From Bacteriovoracaceae bacterium (lineage in GTDB: Bacteria; Bdellovibrionota; Bacteriovoracia; Bacteriovoracales; Bacteriovoracaceae): a stretch of DNA of 11,885 bases. The stretch's first letter is position 1, and each line of letters starts with the position of its first letter. The position numbers were made by a program, and so were the translations under genes. Location: contig JAGOVR010000043.1 in assembly GCA_018060635.1 (NCBI GenBank), forward strand, positions 1 through 11,885. The letters are read 5' to 3'. Of this stretch, positions 6,944 through 11,885 are shown in pieces. The notes under the pieces were generated by a model. That model ran no database searches. It was not told the origin of the DNA and saw only the letters and a program-made list of their open reading frames with translations.

Positions 6944-7276
6944 TCAGTGAGCACTATACTCAGAGATAAAGCTCACAAACCCCATAACACGACCACGCTT
7001 AATAGCCTCTACAGCTTTACGATGGTGAGGTCTGCAAACACCTGAAACACGACTAGCGGCAATTTTTCCAAAATCACTTACTAACCATGAGTATGATTGA
7101 AAATTTTTCCAATCTGGTTCTTCTTTCTTAGCGCAAAACCAACAAGATCTGCGCTTCATCACCATGCGCTTATCTTTATCGAAATCCATCATGGATCCTT
7201 CGCCTTCTGCGCCAAAATTTCTTGAATCTCTATTGTCTCTGCTGTCTCTGTTATCTCGGTAATCTCTTTGTTCCAT
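6944..7276 (-). CDS. rpsR: 30S ribosomal protein S18, cysteine-type, with Arg-Asp repeat N-terminal extension
   Basis: Small-subunit protein that pairs with S6 on the platform of the 30S subunit. The S18 core spans about residues 37-103 of 110: KRMVMKRRSCWFCAKKE, then the long helix region GKIAASRVSGVCRPHHRKAVEAIKRGRVMGFV. Cys45, Cys48, Cys81 and His84 or His85 make a plausible zinc site, as in the 'C+' form of S18. The usual protein is about 75-90 aa; here about 36 residues precede the core, opening with five tripeptides of the form Arg-Asp-X (4-18) and a Gly/Glu linker (GAEGEG). The ATG at 7276 has a good GGAG 9 bases upstream, so the long form is the likely product. Internal Met29, Met30, Met38 and Met40 lack comparable sites. 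It follows rpsF by 32 bases. No ssb or priB gene lies between rpsF and rpsR, unlike many other bacteria. Confidence 0.95.
   Translation of the reverse strand: MEQRDYRDNRDSRDNRDSRNFGAEGEGSMMDFDKDKRMVMKRRSCWFCAKKEEPDWKNFQSYSWLVSDFGKIAASRVSGVCRPHHRKAVEAIKRGRVMGFVSFISEYSAH
7223..7267 (-). repeat. Five 9-bp coding repeats (Arg-Asp-X) in rpsR
   Basis: Codons 4-18 of rpsR encode RDY RDN RDS RDN RDS. Synonymous positions differ between units (AGA/CGA for Arg, GAT/GAC for Asp, AAC/AAT for Asn, AGC/TCA for Ser), so the array is preserved as protein sequence and is not a fresh DNA duplication. Confidence 0.85.
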
Positions 7277-7308
7277 AAAATATCTCCAAAAATATTATAA
7301 TAATTTTA

Positions 7309-7677
7309 TTATTCTAATTCCATGTCAGCATCACGTTCACGAGGAATAAAAGGAGAGCGATAGTTCTTAACCAGCCCTTCTTTTTCTTTATCTAATCCCA
7401 CTTTAACAATGAGATTTTTCACAACGCTTTCATTGATACGGAAACGACGCTCTAATTCTTGATTAGTTTGAGTTCCTGTTTTGTACATGAAATAAACATA
7501 ACGCCCTTGCTTAAGACCTTGGCTAGTGGCCTGAGCAAAATGTCTAACTCCCCAATCATCAGTTAAAAGAATTTCACCTTTGCTGTCTGTTACAACACTT
7601 TGAACTGAATCTTTAAGGGTTTTGATGACTTGATCATCTGTTTCTGGACGCAATACGACTGCCGCTTCATAAATCAT
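7309..7677 (-). CDS. rpsF: 30S ribosomal protein S6
   Basis: Small-subunit protein that binds S18 and 16S rRNA on the platform. The 122-aa product shows the S6 fold: MIYEAAVVLRPE at the start, ILLTDDWGVRHFAQATSQGLKQGRYVYFMYKT (56-87), which is the Gly-x-Arg-x-(Leu/Phe)-Ala...Gly-x-Tyr core, and RRFRINESVVKNLIVKV (97-113). The C-terminus is acidic (ERDADMELE). The start is supported by CAGGAG placed 7 bases before the ATG. It is the first gene of the rpsF-rpsR-DUF2232-rplI-dnaB-pabB block, behind a structured leader that follows rng. Confidence 0.97.
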   Translation of the reverse strand: MIYEAAVVLRPETDDQVIKTLKDSVQSVVTDSKGEILLTDDWGVRHFAQATSQGLKQGRYVYFMYKTGTQTNQELERRFRINESVVKNLIVKVGLDKEKEGLVKNYRSPFIPRERDADMELE

Positions 7678-7683
7678 ATCAAT

Positions 7684-7730
7684 CTCCTGGTCTAATTAAG
7701 GCCCCCCTTCTCCATTATTGGGAGAGGAGC
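7684..7730 (-). promoter_or_regulatory. Structured leader and Shine-Dalgarno of rpsF (possible control element)
   Basis: The leader RNA can form a nine-pair hairpin between 7729-7721 and 7713-7704: UCUCC pairs with GGAGA around a seven-base loop CAAUAAU, continued after one bulged A by CUCC with GGGG including one G-U pair. The 5' arm also carries CUCCU (7729-7725), complementary to the Shine-Dalgarno AGGAG (7688-7684). The two pairings exclude each other. S6-S18 autoregulation through rpsF leaders is known in other bacteria, but I do not see the CCG bulge of that motif here, so control at this site is inference. Confidence 0.4.
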
Positions 7731-7742
7731 AAAACAAATATG

Positions 7743-7771
7743 AAAAAAGAAGGGCTAATCTAACACGCCCT
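7743..7771 (-). terminator. Probable weak intrinsic terminator after rng
   Basis: Minus-strand RNA reads AGGGC (7771-7767), an 11-base loop, GCCCU (7755-7751), then UCUUUUUU to 7743. A G-U pair can add to the stem. It begins about 24 bases after the rng stop codon. The stem is short and the loop long, so termination is likely partial and some transcription may continue into rpsF. Confidence 0.5.
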
Positions 7772-7794
7772 CTCCATATTTAAAAGAATATTTT

Positions 7795-9384
7795 TTAGGT
7801 GTTAAATTCTTGTGCAAAAATCTCATACTGCTCCATATGGTAGTTATTTTCAGAGCGAATAATAAGATTTTTATTATATGTTTCTTCTAAATTATCAATA
7901 ATATCCAGATCTTGTCCTGTAAGACGAGCACAAACCTCAGGATGAGCATAAAGAGTAATCTTGCTTCCTTTGGCTTTTTTCATGGTTTTCATAAGTTCTC
8001 GAATAATCTCATAACAAACTGAGAGAACAGATTTTACTCTGCCTGTGCCTTCACAATAAGAACAAGGCGTGCACAAAAGACGAGTCAGTGTATCCCTCGT
8101 TCTTTTGCGAGTCATCTCTACAAGTCCCAAGCCTGAAATAGGAAGAACGTTGGTTTTAGCTCGATCTTTTTTTAGAGCTTCAAGGAGCGCATTATAAACC
8201 ATACTACGATGTTCTTCTTTATCCATATCGATAAAATCAATAATAAGAATTCCACCGCAATTACGTAGACGTAACTGATAAGCAATTTCTTTAACCGCTT
8301 CTAAATTTGTTTTTAAAATAGTCTCTTCTAAATTTCTTTTCCCTACAAACTTTCCTGTATTCACATCAATAGAAACTAAAGCTTCTGTTTGATCAATATG
8401 AATAGAGCCACCTGATTTAAGATACACTTCACTACTGAGAGCACGTTCAATTTCTAAATCTACGCCGTAACGCTCGAACAAGGGAATATCTTCGATAAAA
8501 AGTTTCACCTTGCCTTTAAACTCAGGTAGAAATTTATCTATAAATTTTTCAACTTGTTTAAGAGTCGTTTTATTATCAACTAAAACTAAATCGAGTTCTT
8601 CATCTGTCACATCTCTTAGAATACGCTCAATAAAGGTAAGGTCATTATAAAGCTCACAAGGAGCACGTGCCTTCTCCATTTTCTTTTGCACATCCTTCCA
8701 AATTTTCACTAACATATTGTAGTCATTCTTAAGAGTTTTTATGGACTGACCTTCTGCGACTGTTCGTGCGATAACTCCCCTTCCCTCTGTACGCATTTTC
8801 TCTAAAACTTCGCGTAAACGCTCTCGCTCTTCTTCACTCTCAATACGTCTTGAAACTCCGACGTGTTCAATGAAGGGCATAAAAACAATGGAATGTCCTG
8901 CTAATGTAATATGACGAGTAACACGAGGACCTTTGGTGGAAATTGGTTCTTTAGCAATTTGGACTAAAATTTCATCTCCTTCTTTTAAGATATCTTCAAT
9001 CTTAATTTCTGGACGAAACTTCATATCAATGGCCTCAGAAAAAGTACTCAACTCATCTGGAATTAATTCCCCAACTCTTTTATCTGCACCATTTTGTAAA
9101 CTTTCTTTAATTTTAGCAGAAATTTCTCTCTGTTCTTCTAACGTTGGAATATAAGCATCTCCCACATAAAGAAAAGCCGCTCGCTCATATCCAATATTAA
9201 TAAAGGCTGATTGCATTCCTGGTAAAATACGAGCTACTTTTCCTAAAAAAATATCTCCAACCAAAGGAACACGGTGGTTAGTATCACTCCCACGGTCAAT
9301 CATGAAATCTAGGATCTCTCCATTTTCCATGAGGGCCACGCGCACTTCTTTTAAAGTCTGACTAATCAGTAATTCTTTTGCCAT
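7795..9384 (-). CDS. rng: Ribonuclease E/G family endoribonuclease (RNase G type)
   Basis: Endoribonuclease cutting single-stranded AU-rich RNA, acting in rRNA maturation and mRNA decay. Seen in the 529-aa product: N-terminal S1 domain (about 36-160) holding GKVARILPGMQSAFINIGYERAAFLYV; 5'-sensor/RNase-H-like part (about 160-300); catalytic DNase-I-like subdomain with LVSIDVNTGKFVGKRN (Asp340) and GGILIIDFIDMD (Asp383), matching the two magnesium-binding Asp of E. coli RNase E; and the zinc link CTPC (Cys438, Cys441) in CTPCSYCEGTG, used for dimerisation. The C-terminus ends soon after the small domain, with no RNase E-type degradosome scaffold. It is about 40 aa longer than E. coli RNase G because of a charged insertion in the S1 domain (about 82-135). 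ATG at 9384 has only a weak GAGA upstream. It is followed by a likely terminator and the S6 operon. Confidence 0.95.
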   Translation of the reverse strand: MAKELLISQTLKEVRVALMENGEILDFMIDRGSDTNHRVPLVGDIFLGKVARILPGMQSAFINIGYERAAFLYVGDAYIPTLEEQREISAKIKESLQNGADKRVGELIPDELSTFSEAIDMKFRPEIKIEDILKEGDEILVQIAKEPISTKGPRVTRHITLAGHSIVFMPFIEHVGVSRRIESEEERERLREVLEKMRTEGRGVIARTVAEGQSIKTLKNDYNMLVKIWKDVQKKMEKARAPCELYNDLTFIERILRDVTDEELDLVLVDNKTTLKQVEKFIDKFLPEFKGKVKLFIEDIPLFERYGVDLEIERALSSEVYLKSGGSIHIDQTEALVSIDVNTGKFVGKRNLEETILKTNLEAVKEIAYQLRLRNCGGILIIDFIDMDKEEHRSMVYNALLEALKKDRAKTNVLPISGLGLVEMTRKRTRDTLTRLLCTPCSYCEGTGRVKSVLSVCYEIIRELMKTMKKAKGSKITLYAHPEVCARLTGQDLDIIDNLEETYNKNLIIRSENNYHMEQYEIFAQEFNT

Positions 9385-9477
9385 ATTTTTCTCAAATTAA
9401 GATTTAAAATTGAAACTATACTGAAGCTGAAAGTTTGGAAAGCAAAACAAGGATTTAGTTCTGCTTTGACCCTACGC

Positions 9478-9507
9478 TTTATAAAAAAACATTCTGGCCT
9501 ATGACAA
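9478..9507 (-). promoter_or_regulatory. Sigma70-type promoter for rng
   Basis: Minus strand: TTGTCA (9507-9502) and TATAAA (9483-9478), each five of six to consensus, 18 bases apart. Transcription would start near 9471, giving an 87-base rng leader. A second, poorer candidate nearer the gene has TATAGT at 9420-9415 with TTGCTT 19 bases upstream. RNase E of enterobacteria autoregulates through its leader, but no equivalent structure is evident here. Confidence 0.5.
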
Positions 9508-9515
9508 AATAACCC

Positions 9516-9545
9516 ACTAGTATACTGCGTCACTAGTTAAAAGGA
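9516..9545 (+). promoter_or_regulatory. Probable -10 region and paired ACTAGT motifs before the purine nucleoside phosphorylase gene
   Basis: TATACT at 9521-9526 is a good -10 hexamer, with no convincing -35 at 16-18 bases; a start near 9533 would give a leader of about 19 bases. The palindrome ACTAGT occurs at 9516-9521 and 9532-9537, flanking the -10 at a 16-base pitch, which could be an operator for an activator or repressor. The Shine-Dalgarno AAGGA (9541-9545) lies 6 bases before the ATG at 9552. Confidence 0.35.
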
Positions 9546-9551
9546 ATTTTC

Positions 9552-10370
9552 ATGATTTTTGAGAAATTAAAACAAGCGGCCAAAATGATTCGTGATATCT
9601 CCCCTGTCTCTCCACAGGTAGGTATCATTCTAGGCTCAGGTCTAGGTGATGTTGCAAAGTTAGTAGAAGATAAAATTATTATTCCCTACCAAGATATTCC
9701 TTTTTTTCATGCAACGGCCGTTGTGGGTCATGCAGGAAAACTTATTTTAGGAAAAATCAGTGGTAAAAATATTGCTATCTTACAGGGACGCATTCACGCC
9801 TACGAAGGACATCCCTTGGAAGATGTGGTTTTTCCTGTAAGGCTGTTAGGTGCTTTAGGTATTCAAAATCTTATTATAACAAATGCGGCAGGAGGAATTA
9901 ATACTTCTTTTGTGAAAGGTGATTTGGCCTTGATTGAAGACCATATTAATCTAACAGGAAAAAATCCCTTAGTTGGTCCTAACCATGAGTCCATGGGCCC
10001 GCGCTTTCCTGATATGACTTACGCTTATGAACCTGAATTAAGAGTCATGATAAAAAAAATAGCAGATGAACAAAATATTAAGTTACAAAAAGGTGTTTAT
10101 GCTGGAGTTTTAGGTCCTACCTATGAAACACCTGCTGAGATTAAAATGATGCGAACCATGGGCGCAGATATGGTGGGAATGAGTACTGTTCATGAGGTTA
10201 TTGCCGCTCGTCACTTAGGCATTAAAGTTGCCGGAATTTCTTGTATCTCTAATATGGCGGCAGGAATCAATCCAGAAAAATTAAAACATGATGATATTGA
10301 ACAAGAAACTCGCAAAACAATAGATATTTTATGTAACCTTATTAAAAACATTTTATTAAAAGTATCCTGA
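9552..10370 (+). CDS. Purine nucleoside phosphorylase, trimeric class I (PNP/MTAP superfamily)
   Basis: Splits purine (deoxy)nucleosides with phosphate into base and (deoxy)ribose-1-phosphate for salvage. Seen in the 272-aa product: VGIILGSGLG (23-32, phosphate-binding Ser29), VVGHAGKL with His60, GRIHAYEGH (79-87, phosphate and sugar contacts), TNAAGGIN (110-117), GPTYETPAEIKMMRTMGADMVGMSTVHEVIAARH (188-221) and SCISNMAAGI (230-239). Glu196 and Asn234 correspond to the Glu and Asn that make trimeric PNPs specific for 6-oxopurines (guanosine, inosine). An MTA phosphorylase is less likely because Asn234 is present where MTAP has Asp. Length is normal for the family. It is the first gene of a plus-strand group and overlaps the cytidine deaminase start. 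Confidence 0.94.
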   Translation: MIFEKLKQAAKMIRDISPVSPQVGIILGSGLGDVAKLVEDKIIIPYQDIPFFHATAVVGHAGKLILGKISGKNIAILQGRIHAYEGHPLEDVVFPVRLLGALGIQNLIITNAAGGINTSFVKGDLALIEDHINLTGKNPLVGPNHESMGPRFPDMTYAYEPELRVMIKKIADEQNIKLQKGVYAGVLGPTYETPAEIKMMRTMGADMVGMSTVHEVIAARHLGIKVAGISCISNMAAGINPEKLKHDDIEQETRKTIDILCNLIKNILLKVS

Positions 10371-10765
10371 TGATGAAAAAAAATTTAAGAAAAAAAGCGA
10401 TTGCCTCTGCGAAGAAAGCCTACGCCCCTTATTCCCATTATTACGTTGGGTGTGCTTTACTCACTCAAAAGGGAGAAATCTTTTCAGGTTGTAATGTGGA
10501 AAATAGTAGCTATGGTGGCACGATTTGTGCAGAAAGAGTTGCCATTACTAAAGCAGTCAGTGAAGGATTTAAAAAATTTAAAGAAATTTATATTTATACT
10601 CATAATGGTGTTGGTCCTTGTGGCTTATGCTTACAAATGATGAGTGAATTTTTTGATCAAGAAACTGTCATCATTTTAGGAAACAAAAAAGGACAAGGAA
10701 AAATATATTCACTGGCACAGCTTTTACCTCTGGCCTTCACTCCTGATCAACTTACATTAGAATAG
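10370..10765 (+). CDS. cdd: Cytidine deaminase (homotetrameric, short form)
   Basis: Deaminates cytidine and deoxycytidine to uridine and deoxyuridine in pyrimidine salvage. The 131-aa product has the zinc motif TICAERVAI with ligand Cys53 and proton-shuttle Glu55, and PCGLC with ligands Cys84 and Cys87. SGCNVENSSYGG (39-50) binds the ribose and base, and YSHYYVGCALLT (21-32) corresponds to the usual YSxFxVGAAL. Odd point: the Arg of the common PCGxCRQ motif is Leu88 (PCGLCLQ). Blasticidin-S deaminase is a relative, but NVENSSY favours cytidine deaminase. The ATG shares the last A of the upstream TGA stop (ATGA overlap), and a second ATG follows at once at 10373, either of which could start translation. 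There is no separate Shine-Dalgarno, so it is coupled to the phosphorylase gene; together they form a nucleoside salvage pair. Confidence 0.93.
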   Translation: MMKKNLRKKAIASAKKAYAPYSHYYVGCALLTQKGEIFSGCNVENSSYGGTICAERVAITKAVSEGFKKFKEIYIYTHNGVGPCGLCLQMMSEFFDQETVIILGNKKGQGKIYSLAQLLPLAFTPDQLTLE

Positions 10766-10768
10766 CTT

Positions 10769-11885
10769 ATGACCCAAACCTCTCAAGAATTATTAAAAGA
10801 TTTAAGTTTTTGTGTTTTTGATTTGGAAACAACGGGTGGAAATCACGAGCATGATCAAATTATTGAAATTGGTTTAGTACGCATTGAAAAACTTAAAATT
10901 CGTAGTGAAAAATCTTATCTTATAAACCCTGATGTTAAAATTCCTTCTTATATTCAAAAGTTAACATCCCTGACACCCATGGATCTTGAAGGAAGCCCCA
11001 AGATTCAAAATGTGATAGATGATATTCTAGATTTTATGAAAGATTCCATTCTGGTAGCACATAATACTTCTTTTGATGTTCCTTTTTTTAACTCTGTTCT
11101 TAAAAGATTACAAAAAGCTCCACTTAAAAATAAAGTTTTATGTACTAATATTATGACTCAGCATCTTATTCCTGAAATTCTTAATTCTAATCTTACTTAT
11201 ATGTGTAATTTATTTGGCATTAAACTAAGTAATGCCCATAGGGCCAAAGAAGATACTCGCGCGACCGCTGAACTTCTTCTTATTTTTTTGGAAAGCTTTG
11301 CAAAACGAGGCTTACGCAAAGTAAATCAACTGTATTATCCTAGAAATAAATTTGAATTGGATCGATTCCACTTATTTAAACATGAAATGCCTAAAAACTT
11401 TAGTGACCCTTTCAAAAAAATCTTATCTCCTTTTGTGATTACGGTTAAGAATGCACAAGGATCTCTCGTTAGTATGTTACCCATCGAAGATTTTTTACCA
11501 GAAAAAGATTTTTTAACTTCTTATCTCCAAGAAGAAGACTGGGAACAATTAACCGTCAGATTCTGTGGCTCTTATTTAGAGGCCCTTATTCAAACACAAA
11601 TTTATCTGGATAAAATACCTACTGCTCAAAGAGAGCGTTTGAAAAACTATTTACAACAGCGCAATAATCCAGCAGAAGGAATTCTTGATGATTTTGTGAT
11701 TGTTCCTCATCTAGTTGATGATCAATTTGCTCTTCATCCTATTCATAATATGGGGCTTAAAAACAGACTCTTATTTAAATTTCCTATGCACCAAAGAAAG
11801 CTAGAACAATACTTGATTAAAAATAATACTCACCATAAAAAGAAAGCCCCTAGTGAAAAAAATATTTCAAAAATAATTGATTCTG
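10769..11885 (+). CDS. DEDDh 3'-5' exonuclease (DnaQ/epsilon-like) with unassigned C-terminal region, partial
   Basis: Open for 372 codons from ATG at 10769 to the window end with no stop, so the gene is 3'-incomplete. Exonuclease domain (about 10-185): motif I FDLETTGG (Asp18, Glu20), motif II VAHNTSFDVPFF (Asp103), and motif III AHRAKEDTRATAELL (His157, Asp162). All four acidic metal ligands and the general-base His are present, so it should be an active DEDDh nuclease. The region also has the PolC/epsilon-like FLxNP (here YLINP) and LTSLTPMDL segments. Residues about 190-372 match nothing I recognise: charged, with no membrane segments, with a Lys-rich stretch near 355-364. The length excludes a plain DnaQ epsilon subunit. 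A helicase (DinG-type), a UvrC-like GIY-YIG nuclease (epsilon-UvrC fusions exist) or a lineage-specific domain could follow. It starts 3 bases after the cdd stop without a Shine-Dalgarno, so it belongs to that operon. Confidence 0.85.
   Translation, partial: MTQTSQELLKDLSFCVFDLETTGGNHEHDQIIEIGLVRIEKLKIRSEKSYLINPDVKIPSYIQKLTSLTPMDLEGSPKIQNVIDDILDFMKDSILVAHNTSFDVPFFNSVLKRLQKAPLKNKVLCTNIMTQHLIPEILNSNLTYMCNLFGIKLSNAHRAKEDTRATAELLLIFLESFAKRGLRKVNQLYYPRNKFELDRFHLFKHEMPKNFSDPFKKILSPFVITVKNAQGSLVSMLPIEDFLPEKDFLTSYLQEEDWEQLTVRFCGSYLEALIQTQIYLDKIPTAQRERLKNYLQQRNNPAEGILDDFVIVPHLVDDQFALHPIHNMGLKNRLLFKFPMHQRKLEQYLIKNNTHHKKKAPSEKNISKIIDS

Noticed and set aside
7223..7267. Short tandem array as a CRISPR or non-coding satellite
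   Set aside because: The 9-bp units lie in frame within rpsR, are not identical at the DNA level and have no spacers.
7701..7730. Canonical S6:S18-binding RNA motif
   Set aside because: A hairpin is present, but the CCG bulge that defines that motif is absent as far as I can read.
7678..7794. Independent promoter for rpsF between rng and rpsF
   Set aside because: AATAAT at 7719-7714 is -10-like, but the best partner, TTCATA at 19 bases, is weak and the hexamer lies in the hairpin loop. I do not call a promoter.
1..11885. Defence island, prophage, transposon or novel multi-gene system
   Set aside because: All complete genes but the 68-aa one belong to recognisable housekeeping families, base composition looks even, and no terminal repeats, integrase, transposase or tRNA attachment site is visible.

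Overview
This is an AT-rich, densely packed housekeeping region of a bacterial chromosome. I see no mobile element, CRISPR array, prophage, tRNA or rRNA gene. Gene order (an RNase E/G gene, then rpsF, rpsR, a DUF2232 membrane protein, rplI, dnaB) and the Gram-negative lipoprotein downstream of miaB suggest a 'deltaproteobacterial' type of organism. Low GC and lysine-rich proteins fit a Bdellovibrio/Halobacteriovorax-like lineage best, but that placement is inference from gene order and composition, not from a marker comparison.

Layout: positions 1-9384 are read on the minus strand. In transcription order they hold rng (RNase G type), a likely weak terminator, then the ribosomal/replication block rpsF (S6), rpsR (S18), DUF2232/YybS-like, rplI (L9), dnaB (replicative helicase) and pabB (aminodeoxychorismate synthase component I). 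A well-formed sigma70-type promoter overlaps the pabB stop codon. It starts a second group: a 68-aa unknown protein, an RluA-family pseudouridine synthase, miaB (tRNA methylthiotransferase), and the start of a lipoprotein that looks like the COG4324/Pfam 'putative aminopeptidase' family. The lipoprotein appears to start with ATT inside the end of miaB and leaves the window at position 1.

Positions 9552-11885 are read on the plus strand: purine nucleoside phosphorylase, cytidine deaminase (start overlapping the preceding stop), and a DEDDh (DnaQ-like) exonuclease that runs off the right edge. The first two form a nucleoside salvage pair. The 167-bp divergent region 9385-9551 carries promoters for both directions. 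The theme is information processing (RNA decay, ribosome, replication helicase, tRNA/rRNA modification) plus nucleoside salvage.

I did not find a convincing new multi-gene system. The points most worth a second look are the ATT-started lipoprotein, the Arg-Asp-X repeat tail on S18, the charged C-terminal tail on L9, the S6 leader hairpin that could compete with a Shine-Dalgarno-occluding pairing, the 68-aa leader gene of the RNA-modification operon, and the unassigned C-terminal half of the exonuclease.
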